Source: Bacteroidaceae bacterium (GTDB taxonomy: Bacteria > Bacteroidota > Bacteroidia > Bacteroidales > Bacteroidaceae). Taken from it: DNA of 37,647 bases. The stretch lies in the NCBI GenBank assembly GCA_017617575.1, contig JAFZVY010000069.1:1-37647 (forward strand), written 5' to 3'. Numbering within the stretch: position 1 is the stretch's first letter; every line of letters begins with the position of its first letter. The translations under genes were made by a program, and so were the position numbers. Of this stretch, positions 1 to 5,791 are shown one piece after another. The notes under the pieces were generated by a model. The model was not told the DNA's origin. It made no database searches and was given only the letters and a program-made list of their open reading frames with translations.

Positions 1-1298
1 GGACATAATCCTTTTCCTTCAGACACTCTTTGTTTATTTGCTAAAAAAACTTTATTTACACATTTTCCACAAAAATCATTATGAAAACACTCCTTACATT
101 CGTTTCTGTTGCCATTGTCCGCACTAAGATTTATATTTGAAAATGCATAATAAAGAGGATTACTAAAGGAAAGGAAATCAAGTTTTGGATCTACTTTATA
201 GTTGCCCAAGTTCCACTCTGGTTCCATCATGTTACAAGGTTGTACATTTCCATTTGCCTGAAATGACAACATGGTCCATCCAGCTCCACACGAAGGAATT
301 GCATTGGCAATATTTAATCCACTTTCTCCTAAACGATCTGCAATTGTATGAATACGTTTACCAAATTTCTCTCCTATTTGGATGATCTTTTCTTCCAACA
401 CTATTCTTGATTGACTTCTTCTATCACTCATAAGACAACCATCAGACAATTTGTATGTCCTTCCCTTGTCTATGTTTTCTGGAACACTAACCATCAGATC
501 AAGAATATTATGTGATATCATGTATTCAAAGAAATCATCGACTTCATCAGCATTTTCATTTGTAAGCATATACACTATTCGCAAAAACTTTGGATTTAAG
601 ACCTCTTTAATTCGGATAATATTATCCAATGTCTTCTTAAATGTATTACAAACGCCTCTCTGATAACTATTTGTCTTCTCAGAAAAACCATCTATGCTAA
701 TACTGAAACCGATTTTGTCTTTGTACTTTTTATATATTTCCAAGGTCGAAGAACGTAACAAAACGGCATTTGTCATTATCGTAACCATACCAAATCTTTC
801 ACACGCATCACTAAGAATGTAGTCAAAGTCTGGATTAACCGATGGTTCACCACCTGTCAATTCTATTGTTTTAACATTACGTCCAACCAATTCCGCAAAT
901 AATCTCGCAGCTTCTTCTCTACTAAGATAATTGCTTTTGGTTGGTGCAAATGCTCCATAACAATATCTACATTTAAGATTACATTTTTCAGTAATCTCTA
1001 TACTTGCAACACGAATAGGCTGTTTATTTGCCCTAACAAGTTTTTGTGGACTTGATGACAATACCAAGAATCCCAAACTGGACATATTAGTAATGAAATT
1101 CTCAACACAATTACGAGTTGTTTTATAAGAATTCATTATAATATCAATAATTGAATCCATATCAGTTTTGCCATCAATCAGTTCCAAAATTGGATATGCA
1201 CCAGATGGCAATGATATGTGTTTACCTGTTGTAATATCAATTGCAATTTCTGATTGTTTTGATATGATTACATTTGGATTAATTTGTGGATATTTCAT
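1..1298 (-). CDS. Radical SAM/SPASM peptide maturase, 3' end beyond left edge
   Basis: No stop occurs before the window edge, so 432 residues are visible and the C-terminus is missing. Residues 1 to about 90 resemble a PqqD-like precursor-recognition domain: a conserved-looking SGAYPILELIDGKT stretch near 32-45, then helices ending in a 'M..LGFL' pattern. The radical SAM 4Fe-4S motif CNLKCRYC supplies C106, C110 and C113, followed by ELTGGEP. The SPASM domain is seen as C337-X12-G-X4-C355, then C401-X2-C404-X5-C410-X2-C413 and C432, which should bind two auxiliary Fe-S clusters. Enzymes with this layout make carbon-centred crosslinks such as thioethers in ribosomal peptides. The start at 1298 is the first ATG after the hairpin at 1313-1345 and sits in an A-rich context. 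The Cys-rich peptide gene at 1362-1529 lies 63 bp upstream on the same strand and is the probable substrate. Radical SAM/SPASM assignment is firm; the exact reaction is inferred. Confidence 0.93.
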   Translation of the reverse strand, partial: MKYPQINPNVIISKQSEIAIDITTGKHISLPSGAYPILELIDGKTDMDSIIDIIMNSYKTTRNCVENFITNMSSLGFLVLSSSPQKLVRANKQPIRVASIEITEKCNLKCRYCYGAFAPTKSNYLSREEAARLFAELVGRNVKTIELTGGEPSVNPDFDYILSDACERFGMVTIMTNAVLLRSSTLEIYKKYKDKIGFSISIDGFSEKTNSYQRGVCNTFKKTLDNIIRIKEVLNPKFLRIVYMLTNENADEVDDFFEYMISHNILDLMVSVPENIDKGRTYKLSDGCLMSDRRSQSRIVLEEKIIQIGEKFGKRIHTIADRLGESGLNIANAIPSCGAGWTMLSFQANGNVQPCNMMEPEWNLGNYKVDPKLDFLSFSNPLYYAFSNINLSADNGNRNECKECFHNDFCGKCVNKVFLANKQRVSEGKGLC

Positions 1299-1312
1299 TT
1301 TTTTTGAATTAT

Positions 1313-1345
1313 TTTCAATGGGTATGTATTACATACCCATTGAAA
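1313..1345 (-). promoter_or_regulatory. Intercistronic 16-bp perfect hairpin between peptide and maturase genes
   Basis: Positions 1313-1328 and 1330-1345 are perfect reverse complements with a single central base. The hairpin fills about half of the 63-bp gap between the precursor stop and the maturase start. No T-tract follows on the minus strand, so it looks more like an attenuator or an mRNA-stabilising stem than a full terminator. Such an element would leave more precursor than enzyme, which is usual in peptide maturation operons. The pairing is seen directly; the role is inferred. Confidence 0.8.
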
Positions 1346-1361
1346 TGAATAGATTCTTTTT

Positions 1362-1529
1362 TTAGAATGATGCAAAAGCAGAAACTCCAGCCCAAGCAGC
1401 TACAGTTGCACCGCAAGCTGCACAAAGACCACATGCTGCACACCAGGCGCTCTGTTCTGCTACCTGCTGCATTTCTACTGCACGAAATGTTGTTGTTCCC
1501 ATTGAACCTAAATCTAATTGCTGTTCCAT
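1362..1529 (-). CDS. Cys-rich RiPP precursor, candidate thurincin-like sactipeptide (55 aa)
   Basis: This 55-codon frame begins with an ATG in an AAAA-rich context and ends 63 bp before the radical SAM gene. Residues 1-27 form a polar leader (MEQQLDLGSMGTTTFRAVEM and a few more). The core begins around residue 28: W29 C30 A A C33 G L C36 A A C39, then a small/hydrophobic segment to F55. The cysteines are spaced every third residue. A45, G48, A51 and S54 are small and sit +6, +12, +18 and +24 from C39, C36, C33 and C30. Bulky W46, V49, F52 and F55 alternate with them. Thurincin H from Bacillus has the same four-Cys spacing and the same acceptor offsets. It is not a GG-type Bacteroidales precursor. 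The frame and context are seen; the thioether pattern is inferred. No dedicated promoter is obvious, and 141 bp separate it from the upstream DUF3244-like gene, so co-transcription is possible. Confidence 0.85.
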   Translation of the reverse strand: MEQQLDLGSMGTTTFRAVEMQQVAEQSAWCAACGLCAACGATVAAWAGVSAFASF

Positions 1530-1670
1530 TTTTAATTGTTTTTAAATTGTTAAATTCATTTTCTTTTCTCTTTATCCGATAAGAGTAAAAACGCCTTTGG
1601 GCAGTATGGTCTGCACATATATAAATAACCGGTTAAATTTATGTCTTACTTAAAGCAATCCTAACACATT

Positions 1671-2093
1671 TTACATATCAAAATATGCATAGTATTCCAC
1701 ACCATTGATTGTGACATTCAATGTATAATACCCAGATGAAAGAAAACTAATATCTATCATATTGGGACTGTCTGCAAAAACATCAATAATTGATGAGCTA
1801 ATGTTTTCACCATCTTCATTAAAGATAGAGACCTCAACATCATAAATTTCTTCATCATTATTAAAATACAAATAACCATCTGCCAACCATGCATCGACTG
1901 GTGACGGTACAAAACGCGGTATAAGACTCTTAGGATTAATAGGACTACTTGGAATACCTTTTTTTACAAGGATAATGGGATTACCCTCCAATTCGGTAGT
2001 ATTGTCCAATATTTTCGCACTTACTGTTGTGACAGAAGCAAAACCTACAAATAGTACAACTGATAAAAAGAATTTGTTCATTTGATTATTCAA
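1671..2093 (-). CDS. Secreted DUF3244-like small protein
   Basis: The 140-residue product has a Sec signal peptide (K7 followed by a hydrophobic run, likely cleavage after A26). The mature part of about 114 residues is mostly beta-strand. Its second half, from about residue 68, looks like a small immunoglobulin-like fold of the DUF3244 type: 'DGYLYF', a 'YDVEVSIFN.DGE' strand pair, and an 'SSGYYTLNVTINGVEYYAYF' ending. The start could also be M5 (2081), giving MNKFFLSVVLF. A TACCTTTG promoter element lies at 2126-2133. The gene is first in a possible operon with the Cys-rich peptide and the maturase, and it is divergent from the TPR regulator. DUF3244 proteins have no established function. 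A role as sensor, immunity factor or unrelated neighbour cannot be told apart here. Family assignment is moderately confident. Confidence 0.8.
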   Translation of the reverse strand: MNNQMNKFFLSVVLFVGFASVTTVSAKILDNTTELEGNPIILVKKGIPSSPINPKSLIPRFVPSPVDAWLADGYLYFNNDEEIYDVEVSIFNEDGENISSSIIDVFADSPNMIDISFLSSGYYTLNVTINGVEYYAYFDM

Positions 2094-2125
2094 TTAATTT
2101 TAACTTTTTCTTGCTTAATGCGGTG

Positions 2126-2133
2126 CAAAGGTA
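2126..2133 (-). promoter_or_regulatory. Bacteroidetes -7 promoter element for the DUF3244-like/RiPP genes
   Basis: The minus strand reads TACCTTTG followed by CACCGC, matching the TAnnTTTG consensus used by Bacteroidetes sigma-ABfr. Transcription should start about 7 bp downstream, leaving a short leader before the ATG at 2093. The phased repeat array at 2165-2236 begins about 32 bp upstream, where an activator would sit. Confidence 0.7.
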
Positions 2134-2164
2134 TCATGTCTGTTTTAATTGGCCATGAAAAAAA

Positions 2165-2236
2165 TGTACCAATACGTAACCATCTTGTACCTATATGTCC
2201 CCCCACTTGTAACCACTTTGTAACCTCTATGTAACC
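2165..2236 (-). repeat. Seven-unit ~11-bp phased repeat array (GGTTACAA-type), operator-like
   Basis: On the + strand GTAACC or a variant starts at 2166, 2176, 2187, 2197 (degenerate, GTCC), 2209, 2220 and 2231. The spacings are 10, 11, 10, 12, 11 and 11 bp, so each unit falls on the same face of the helix. On the minus strand the unit consensus is about GGTTACAAAGT. The array is immediately upstream of the minus-strand promoter at 2126-2133 and about 150 bp from the regulator promoter at 2389. It should therefore mainly serve the RiPP side. Repeats are seen directly; operator function is inferred. The rest of 2094-2424 holds only the two divergent promoters and AT-rich DNA. Confidence 0.75.
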
Positions 2237-2388
2237 AAACAGACACCGCCCTATACATCGCTAAATATGAATATGTTAACAAAAGCAATCTAATTACAAG
2301 CAAAAAATTAAATTACTATACATTTTTTTACAATTATATTTCTCTAAAATTCTTGTCAATTAATTATGCAACATGTTATCAAAATAAC

Positions 2389-2396
2389 TAACTTTG
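2389..2396 (+). promoter_or_regulatory. -7 promoter element of the TPR regulator
   Basis: TAACTTTG followed by CA matches TAnnTTTG exactly and lies 29 bp before the ATG at 2425. No clear TTTG -33 element is seen at the usual distance. Confidence 0.6.
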
Positions 2397-2424
2397 CAGC
2401 CAAATTATAACAATTAACACGACT

Positions 2425-4074
2425 ATGCGCTCAAAAATTACTCTTTTTTTATTAACCATTATCATTACTCTTTGTTCTTGTACTGAACATCATGAAGAAA
2501 AGTATAACAAAATTAACGCATTAATGGAAACTAATCCTCGAAAAGGATTGGATGAAGTTCTGTTAATGATAAAACAGAACAAAAAAAATAGTCAATATAC
2601 AAAGATGAAACTTGCCTTGTTGAAGTATAAGGGCGAGGATAAATGCGACACTATACATACTACCGATTCTATAATCAAACCTATTTATGAATACTTCATA
2701 GATAAAGGTAGTAACGGAGAAAAACTTGAGGTCAACTATTATATGGGCAGAACATATACTGATATGCATAAATATCCGTTAGCAATTACATACTATAATA
2801 AAGCCATAGAAATTGGTAATACTACTCAAATATCAAGAACAGATTCCATGGTTCTTGCTAATGTATATTCTCAGTTATCTGGACTTTCTGCCATTATTTC
2901 TGACAATAAAAATCGTGTCAAACAATCATATAAGGCTTTAGAAATTCGTCAAAAATTAGGCATAGATGATGTTTCTTCGTATGCACCATTGGCAACAGCA
3001 TATAATTTTGCAGGGAAAACAGATAGTGCAACATTGTTACACAAACAATGTGTACTTAAAATATCATATAAAAGTAATATTAATGACTACATGCTATATC
3101 TTGCAGAAGAACTGGATTTCTTCTGTGTTCATGACGAAATGCAGATGGCAGAATGGACTCTTAATCTTGCCAAGTCAATAAACAAAGATTCCATTCCACC
3201 TCTTTTGAATTATTCGATTTCTTCATATTACGCTTTTGTGCATTACAATAAAGACTCTTGCTTGTATTACGCCCAAAAGGCTTATGACAAAGAGAATGAT
3301 CTGAAAAATAAAGCAAACTATGCTCAACGTATTGCAACAATATATGCAATGGACAAAGATTACAAAACTGCATTTAATTATGCCTATAGCTATTTTCTTT
3401 TAGAAGATTCTATAAGAAATCTTGAAAGTATAGATGCAACTATCTCTGCTCAGAATTCATACCATACTCAGCTTATAGAAAAGACAAAAATTGAATTAGA
3501 AAATGAACAATCAAAAATAAGAGAATATATTGCATACGGAATAACGGCACTTATGACATTACTATCATTTTTTTCAGTAAGCTTGTACTTGCACGGAAAG
3601 AAAGAAAAGAAATATCTTGCCGACATAGAGGAACTGGAGGCTGCAAAGTCGGAGATAGAAGAAAAGCATCATAATCTCGCAGAGATAGTGGAGGCGGACA
3701 ACCGACTCAGAGCTGAAAGCGCAAAGGATTTGGCATCAATAGTGACACGACTGAAGGCAATAAGCTATGACCCAAAAGAATGTTTAACAGAAGACATGTG
3801 GGAAGACGTGTTTCTTGCCGTGGATAAATTACATCCAAATCTTAGAAGCCATATTCTATCATACTACAAAGGTATAGACAACAAAGATTTAATCCTAATA
3901 TATCTTACGGTACTCGGCATGAATCAGTCAGATGCTGCAAGACTATTCAAGAATGCACGATCTGTAACAAATAGAAAATTCTTACGTCTTAACACTCGAT
4001 TAGGACTTCCTCTTAATGATGTCTTAAAAGAATATGAAGACAAATACGAAGAATCAATTATACATAAATCATAA
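2425..4074 (+). CDS. Membrane-anchored TPR regulator with C-terminal helix-turn-helix
   Basis: 549 residues. The N-terminus is a lipoprotein-like signal (hydrophobic run ending LCSC, C19). TPR-type helical repeats fill roughly residues 75-340, for example 'YYMGRTYTDMHKYPLAITYYNKAIEI'. One transmembrane helix follows at about 365-390 (YIAYGITALMTLLSFFSVSL), then a charged coiled coil (about 395-440) and a C-terminal domain with a helix-turn-helix-like segment (about 490-530, GMNQSDAARLFKNARSVTNR). This layout is common in Bacteroidales as an envelope sensor with a cytoplasmic output domain. The paralogous protein at 26529-28256 has the same order and nearly the same TM position. The gene is divergent from the DUF3244/peptide/maturase genes, so it is the best candidate for their regulator. 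The ligand is unknown. Domain order is seen; DNA binding is inferred. Confidence 0.85.
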   Translation: MRSKITLFLLTIIITLCSCTEHHEEKYNKINALMETNPRKGLDEVLLMIKQNKKNSQYTKMKLALLKYKGEDKCDTIHTTDSIIKPIYEYFIDKGSNGEKLEVNYYMGRTYTDMHKYPLAITYYNKAIEIGNTTQISRTDSMVLANVYSQLSGLSAIISDNKNRVKQSYKALEIRQKLGIDDVSSYAPLATAYNFAGKTDSATLLHKQCVLKISYKSNINDYMLYLAEELDFFCVHDEMQMAEWTLNLAKSINKDSIPPLLNYSISSYYAFVHYNKDSCLYYAQKAYDKENDLKNKANYAQRIATIYAMDKDYKTAFNYAYSYFLLEDSIRNLESIDATISAQNSYHTQLIEKTKIELENEQSKIREYIAYGITALMTLLSFFSVSLYLHGKKEKKYLADIEELEAAKSEIEEKHHNLAEIVEADNRLRAESAKDLASIVTRLKAISYDPKECLTEDMWEDVFLAVDKLHPNLRSHILSYYKGIDNKDLILIYLTVLGMNQSDAARLFKNARSVTNRKFLRLNTRLGLPLNDVLKEYEDKYEESIIHKS

Positions 4075-4240
4075 AGAATATAAGATAACATTATTTCCAT
4101 TCCAGAATACTCAAGCACAGTCCTTCACCCACACCCATTATTCATGGACTTCGTGAAGACTATTGCGGAGTAGTCGAACTTTTTCCGTCACGTACAAATT
4201 ATTTGTCTGTCGGAACGAACTTTTTGCTCAAAAAATACAT

Positions 4241-4272
4241 CGGGCGGGGACAATGTTTCCCGTCCGTTTTTT
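4241..4272 (+). terminator. Rho-independent terminator downstream of the TPR regulator
   Basis: CGGGCGGGGA (4241-4250) pairs with TTCCCGTCCG (4257-4266), ten pairs including two G-U, over a 6-nt loop. A T6 run follows at 4267-4272. It lies about 170 nt after the stop at 4074; the DNA between has no other supported feature. Confidence 0.75.
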
Positions 4273-4330
4273 GCTATTCACCTTGATATTTATCTAAGTT
4301 GTTGAATTAATGTCCATTCCGTCATTGTAC

Positions 4331-4410
4331 TACATTTTTTTGCACATATTTCACTCTGTTCACCACATTTTTTGCACATATTTATGGCTATTCGCTACAT
4401 TTTTTTGCAG
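4331..4410. repeat. Three direct repeats with 32-33 bp period
   Basis: Units start at 4331, 4364 and 4396, each reading (T/C)ACATTTTTTTGCA(C/G)ATA followed by a variable 12-bp tail. The spacing is 33 then 32 bp, about three helical turns. The units contain no open frame. Confidence 0.8.
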
Positions 4411-4465
4411 ATAAAGGAAGAAATGACACTTTTAGCAAGGATACCATAATTACGTAAAAAATACG

Positions 4466-4601
4466 CTATACATCCGTTTTGATTCCGTTGTGCCTCCGCT
4501 ATTTCTCTACTATTTCTCCGCTATTCTCCGCTAAATAGCGGAGGCATAGCGAAGTCACTACGGACTCATAGCGGAGTCATGACGTATTCATAACGTTTGT
4601 A
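4466..4601. repeat. About twelve 11-bp units arranged as an inverted array (CTCCGCTAT / ATAGCGGAG)
   Basis: The first half repeats in strict 11-bp steps from 4466 (CTATACATCCG, TTTTGATTCCG, TTGTGCCTCCG, CTATTTCTCTA, CTATTTCTCCG, then a 10-bp unit). The second half carries the complementary motif in 11-bp steps: TAGCGGAGGCA at 4536, TAGCGAAGTCA at 4547, CTACGGACTCA at 4558, TAGCGGAGTCA at 4569, TGACGTATTCA at 4580 and TAACGTTTGTA at 4591. Positions 4491-4504 and 4533-4546 form a perfect 14-bp inverted repeat. Confidence 0.85.
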
Positions 4602-4609
4602 AATGGGAT

Positions 4610-4708
4610 TTCCCTTACCTTCCCCTTAGGTGTGCCTTAGGTTTCCCTTAGTTTTGTAAGGGAAACAAAGGAGAACCTAAGGGAAACCTAAGGTACACCT
4701 AACACGAA
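4610..4708. repeat. Nine 11-bp units forming a 26-bp inverted repeat (CCTTAGG family)
   Basis: Left units in exact 11-bp register are TTCCCTTACCT (4610), TCCCCTTAGGT (4621), GTGCCTTAGGT (4632) and TTCCCTTAGTT (4643). The register continues through 4654 and 4665 into CCTAAGGGAAA (4676), CCTAAGGTACA (4687) and CCTAACACGAA (4698). Positions 4626-4651 and 4677-4702 are reverse complements with one mismatch. The sequence family differs from the preceding array but the unit length is the same. Confidence 0.85.
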
Positions 4709-4730
4709 AGCTATTCATGTTTCATGTCTC

Positions 4731-4840
4731 TCAGACTATTGATAGTTTGCGAACTGACTATCAATAGTCTGCTATACGAACTATCAATAGCTTGCGGTAC
4801 AGACTATCGATAGTCTGAGAAGCGGCATCTGATAGTCGCT
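4731..4840. repeat. Five ~22-bp palindromic units (GACTATcgATAGTC family)
   Basis: Units begin at about 4731, 4753, 4775, 4797 and 4819, each with an ACTAT-NN-ATAGT dyad or a decayed form. Positions 4732-4746 and 4757-4771 form a perfect 15-bp inverted repeat. Positions 4800-4817 are a perfect 18-bp palindrome. The array ends about 50 bp before the promoter of the membrane protein at 4927. Confidence 0.8.
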
Positions 4841-4890
4841 CCGACAATGCCTTTTCCTTGTATTTATTTTGTTCTTATTCACTTATATCG

Positions 4891-4898
4891 TATCTTTG
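4891..4898 (+). promoter_or_regulatory. -7 promoter element of the membrane protein gene
   Basis: TATCTTTG followed by CA is a perfect TAnnTTTG match, 29 bp before the ATG at 4927. It shows that an earlier in-frame ATG at 4858 lies upstream of the transcription start and is not used. Confidence 0.75.
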
Positions 4899-4926
4899 CA
4901 AAAACAAAATTCCATATCATTTTACC

Positions 4927-5577
4927 ATGGGTTTATTATTTGTATTAATATTTTGGCTTATTATTATGCTGTTCCTTTCTGCTGTTACAGGTGTGGGAGG
5001 AATAATCCTTGCTGTTATTTTCAAGGCTATCACTAAGAAAAGGGTTAGATATTGGGCATGGGCAATAGCGCCAGGCTTCTGCATTATGTTTTTCTGCGGC
5101 TTAATATTTTTTGAGTCTTTGGCATACGGCATAGTATCTGATTCGGATATTGGAATTGGAGATTATGGAAAAGTAAATATCAATGATGAATATTACTTAG
5201 ACTGGGTTGATGTGCCAGATTGGAATTTGGTAGGAGAAGGCATAACAAATGGTGAGCATATAAAAGACATCCTTGAGCTTGATGACAAAATAGTTGTCTC
5301 AGCAGGAGATGAATATGAAGATGCCACAATTTATAGATTATATGAAATAGACACGAATAAAAAGGAATCCAAATATCTGTATTCCGCACGACACACAAAT
5401 ACTTTATGGAACAAATATACCAAAGAACATAATATTGACAGAAGTAAGGTTTATACTTGCGATGAATATTATGCAAAGTACAGGAAGTATTATTTAGTTG
5501 CCGCTGTATTATTTAATTTCATTTTACTGTGTCTAATCTTCATGTTTATAGGAAAGCGTTTGTTCATAAAACAATAA
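4927..5577 (+). CDS. Small membrane protein of unknown function (216 aa)
   Basis: I do not recognise a family. The start at 4927 (MGLLFVLIFW) is chosen because it follows the TATCTTTG promoter; the earlier ATG at 4858 would read through that promoter. Three hydrophobic helices are visible: about residues 2-27, 40-62 and 187-209. Between the second and third lies a polar, acidic domain of about 120 residues rich in Asp, Glu and Tyr, with no cysteine pair or catalytic motif that I can see. With two N-terminal helices and one C-terminal helix, the polar domain would sit on the opposite side of the membrane from the short loop after helix 1 (KAITKKRVRYW), which is positively charged and so probably cytoplasmic. 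The gene is monocistronic, with its own promoter and the terminator at 5637-5676. It lies just downstream of the large repeat region. Confidence 0.75.
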   Translation: MGLLFVLIFWLIIMLFLSAVTGVGGIILAVIFKAITKKRVRYWAWAIAPGFCIMFFCGLIFFESLAYGIVSDSDIGIGDYGKVNINDEYYLDWVDVPDWNLVGEGITNGEHIKDILELDDKIVVSAGDEYEDATIYRLYEIDTNKKESKYLYSARHTNTLWNKYTKEHNIDRSKVYTCDEYYAKYRKYYLVAAVLFNFILLCLIFMFIGKRLFIKQ

Positions 5578-5636
5578 AATCTTTACAATTGAAAATTGAC
5601 CACTAAGCGAAACGATCTCGCTGACCGCAAAAAAGT

Positions 5637-5676
5637 AATTAGCCGTTCGGAGCAAGCATCCGAACGGCTAATTTTT
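5637..5676 (+). terminator. Terminator of the membrane protein gene
   Basis: A perfect 15-bp stem (5637-5651 with 5659-5673) with a 7-nt loop is followed by a T-rich stretch. The stem core GCCGTTCGGA recurs in the terminator at 23655-23690. Confidence 0.9.
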
Positions 5677-5723
5677 GTACGCTCTGCATAAGTATCGGTA
5701 CATATAGAAAATATTCTTAACAA

Positions 5724-5766
5724 CAAAGGGTGTGCCAAGTCATTTATGACTATCGGCACACCCTTA
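5724..5766 (-). terminator. Terminator of the fucosidase gene
   Basis: AAGGGTGTGCC (5726-5736) pairs with GGCACACCCTT (5755-5765), and an inner AGTCA/TGACT stem closes on TTTA. The minus strand continues into TTGTTGTTAA. It lies 27 bp beyond the fucosidase stop. Confidence 0.88.
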
Positions 5767-5791
5767 ATTATGTGTTTACATTTTTTATCTT

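Noticed and set aside
1-1298. Anaerobic sulfatase-maturating enzyme
   Set aside because: The PqqD-like N-terminal domain and the adjacent Cys-rich peptide fit a peptide maturase better, and no sulfatase gene is nearby.
1362-1529. Membership of the GG-type or XYE-type Bacteroidales precursor families
   Set aside because: There is no GG motif and no aromatic-x-x three-residue crosslink motif. The four-Cys spacing points to the sactipeptide type.
4858-4926. Earlier in-frame ATG for the membrane protein
   Set aside because: The TATCTTTG promoter element at 4891-4898 lies inside this extension, so the transcript starts after it.
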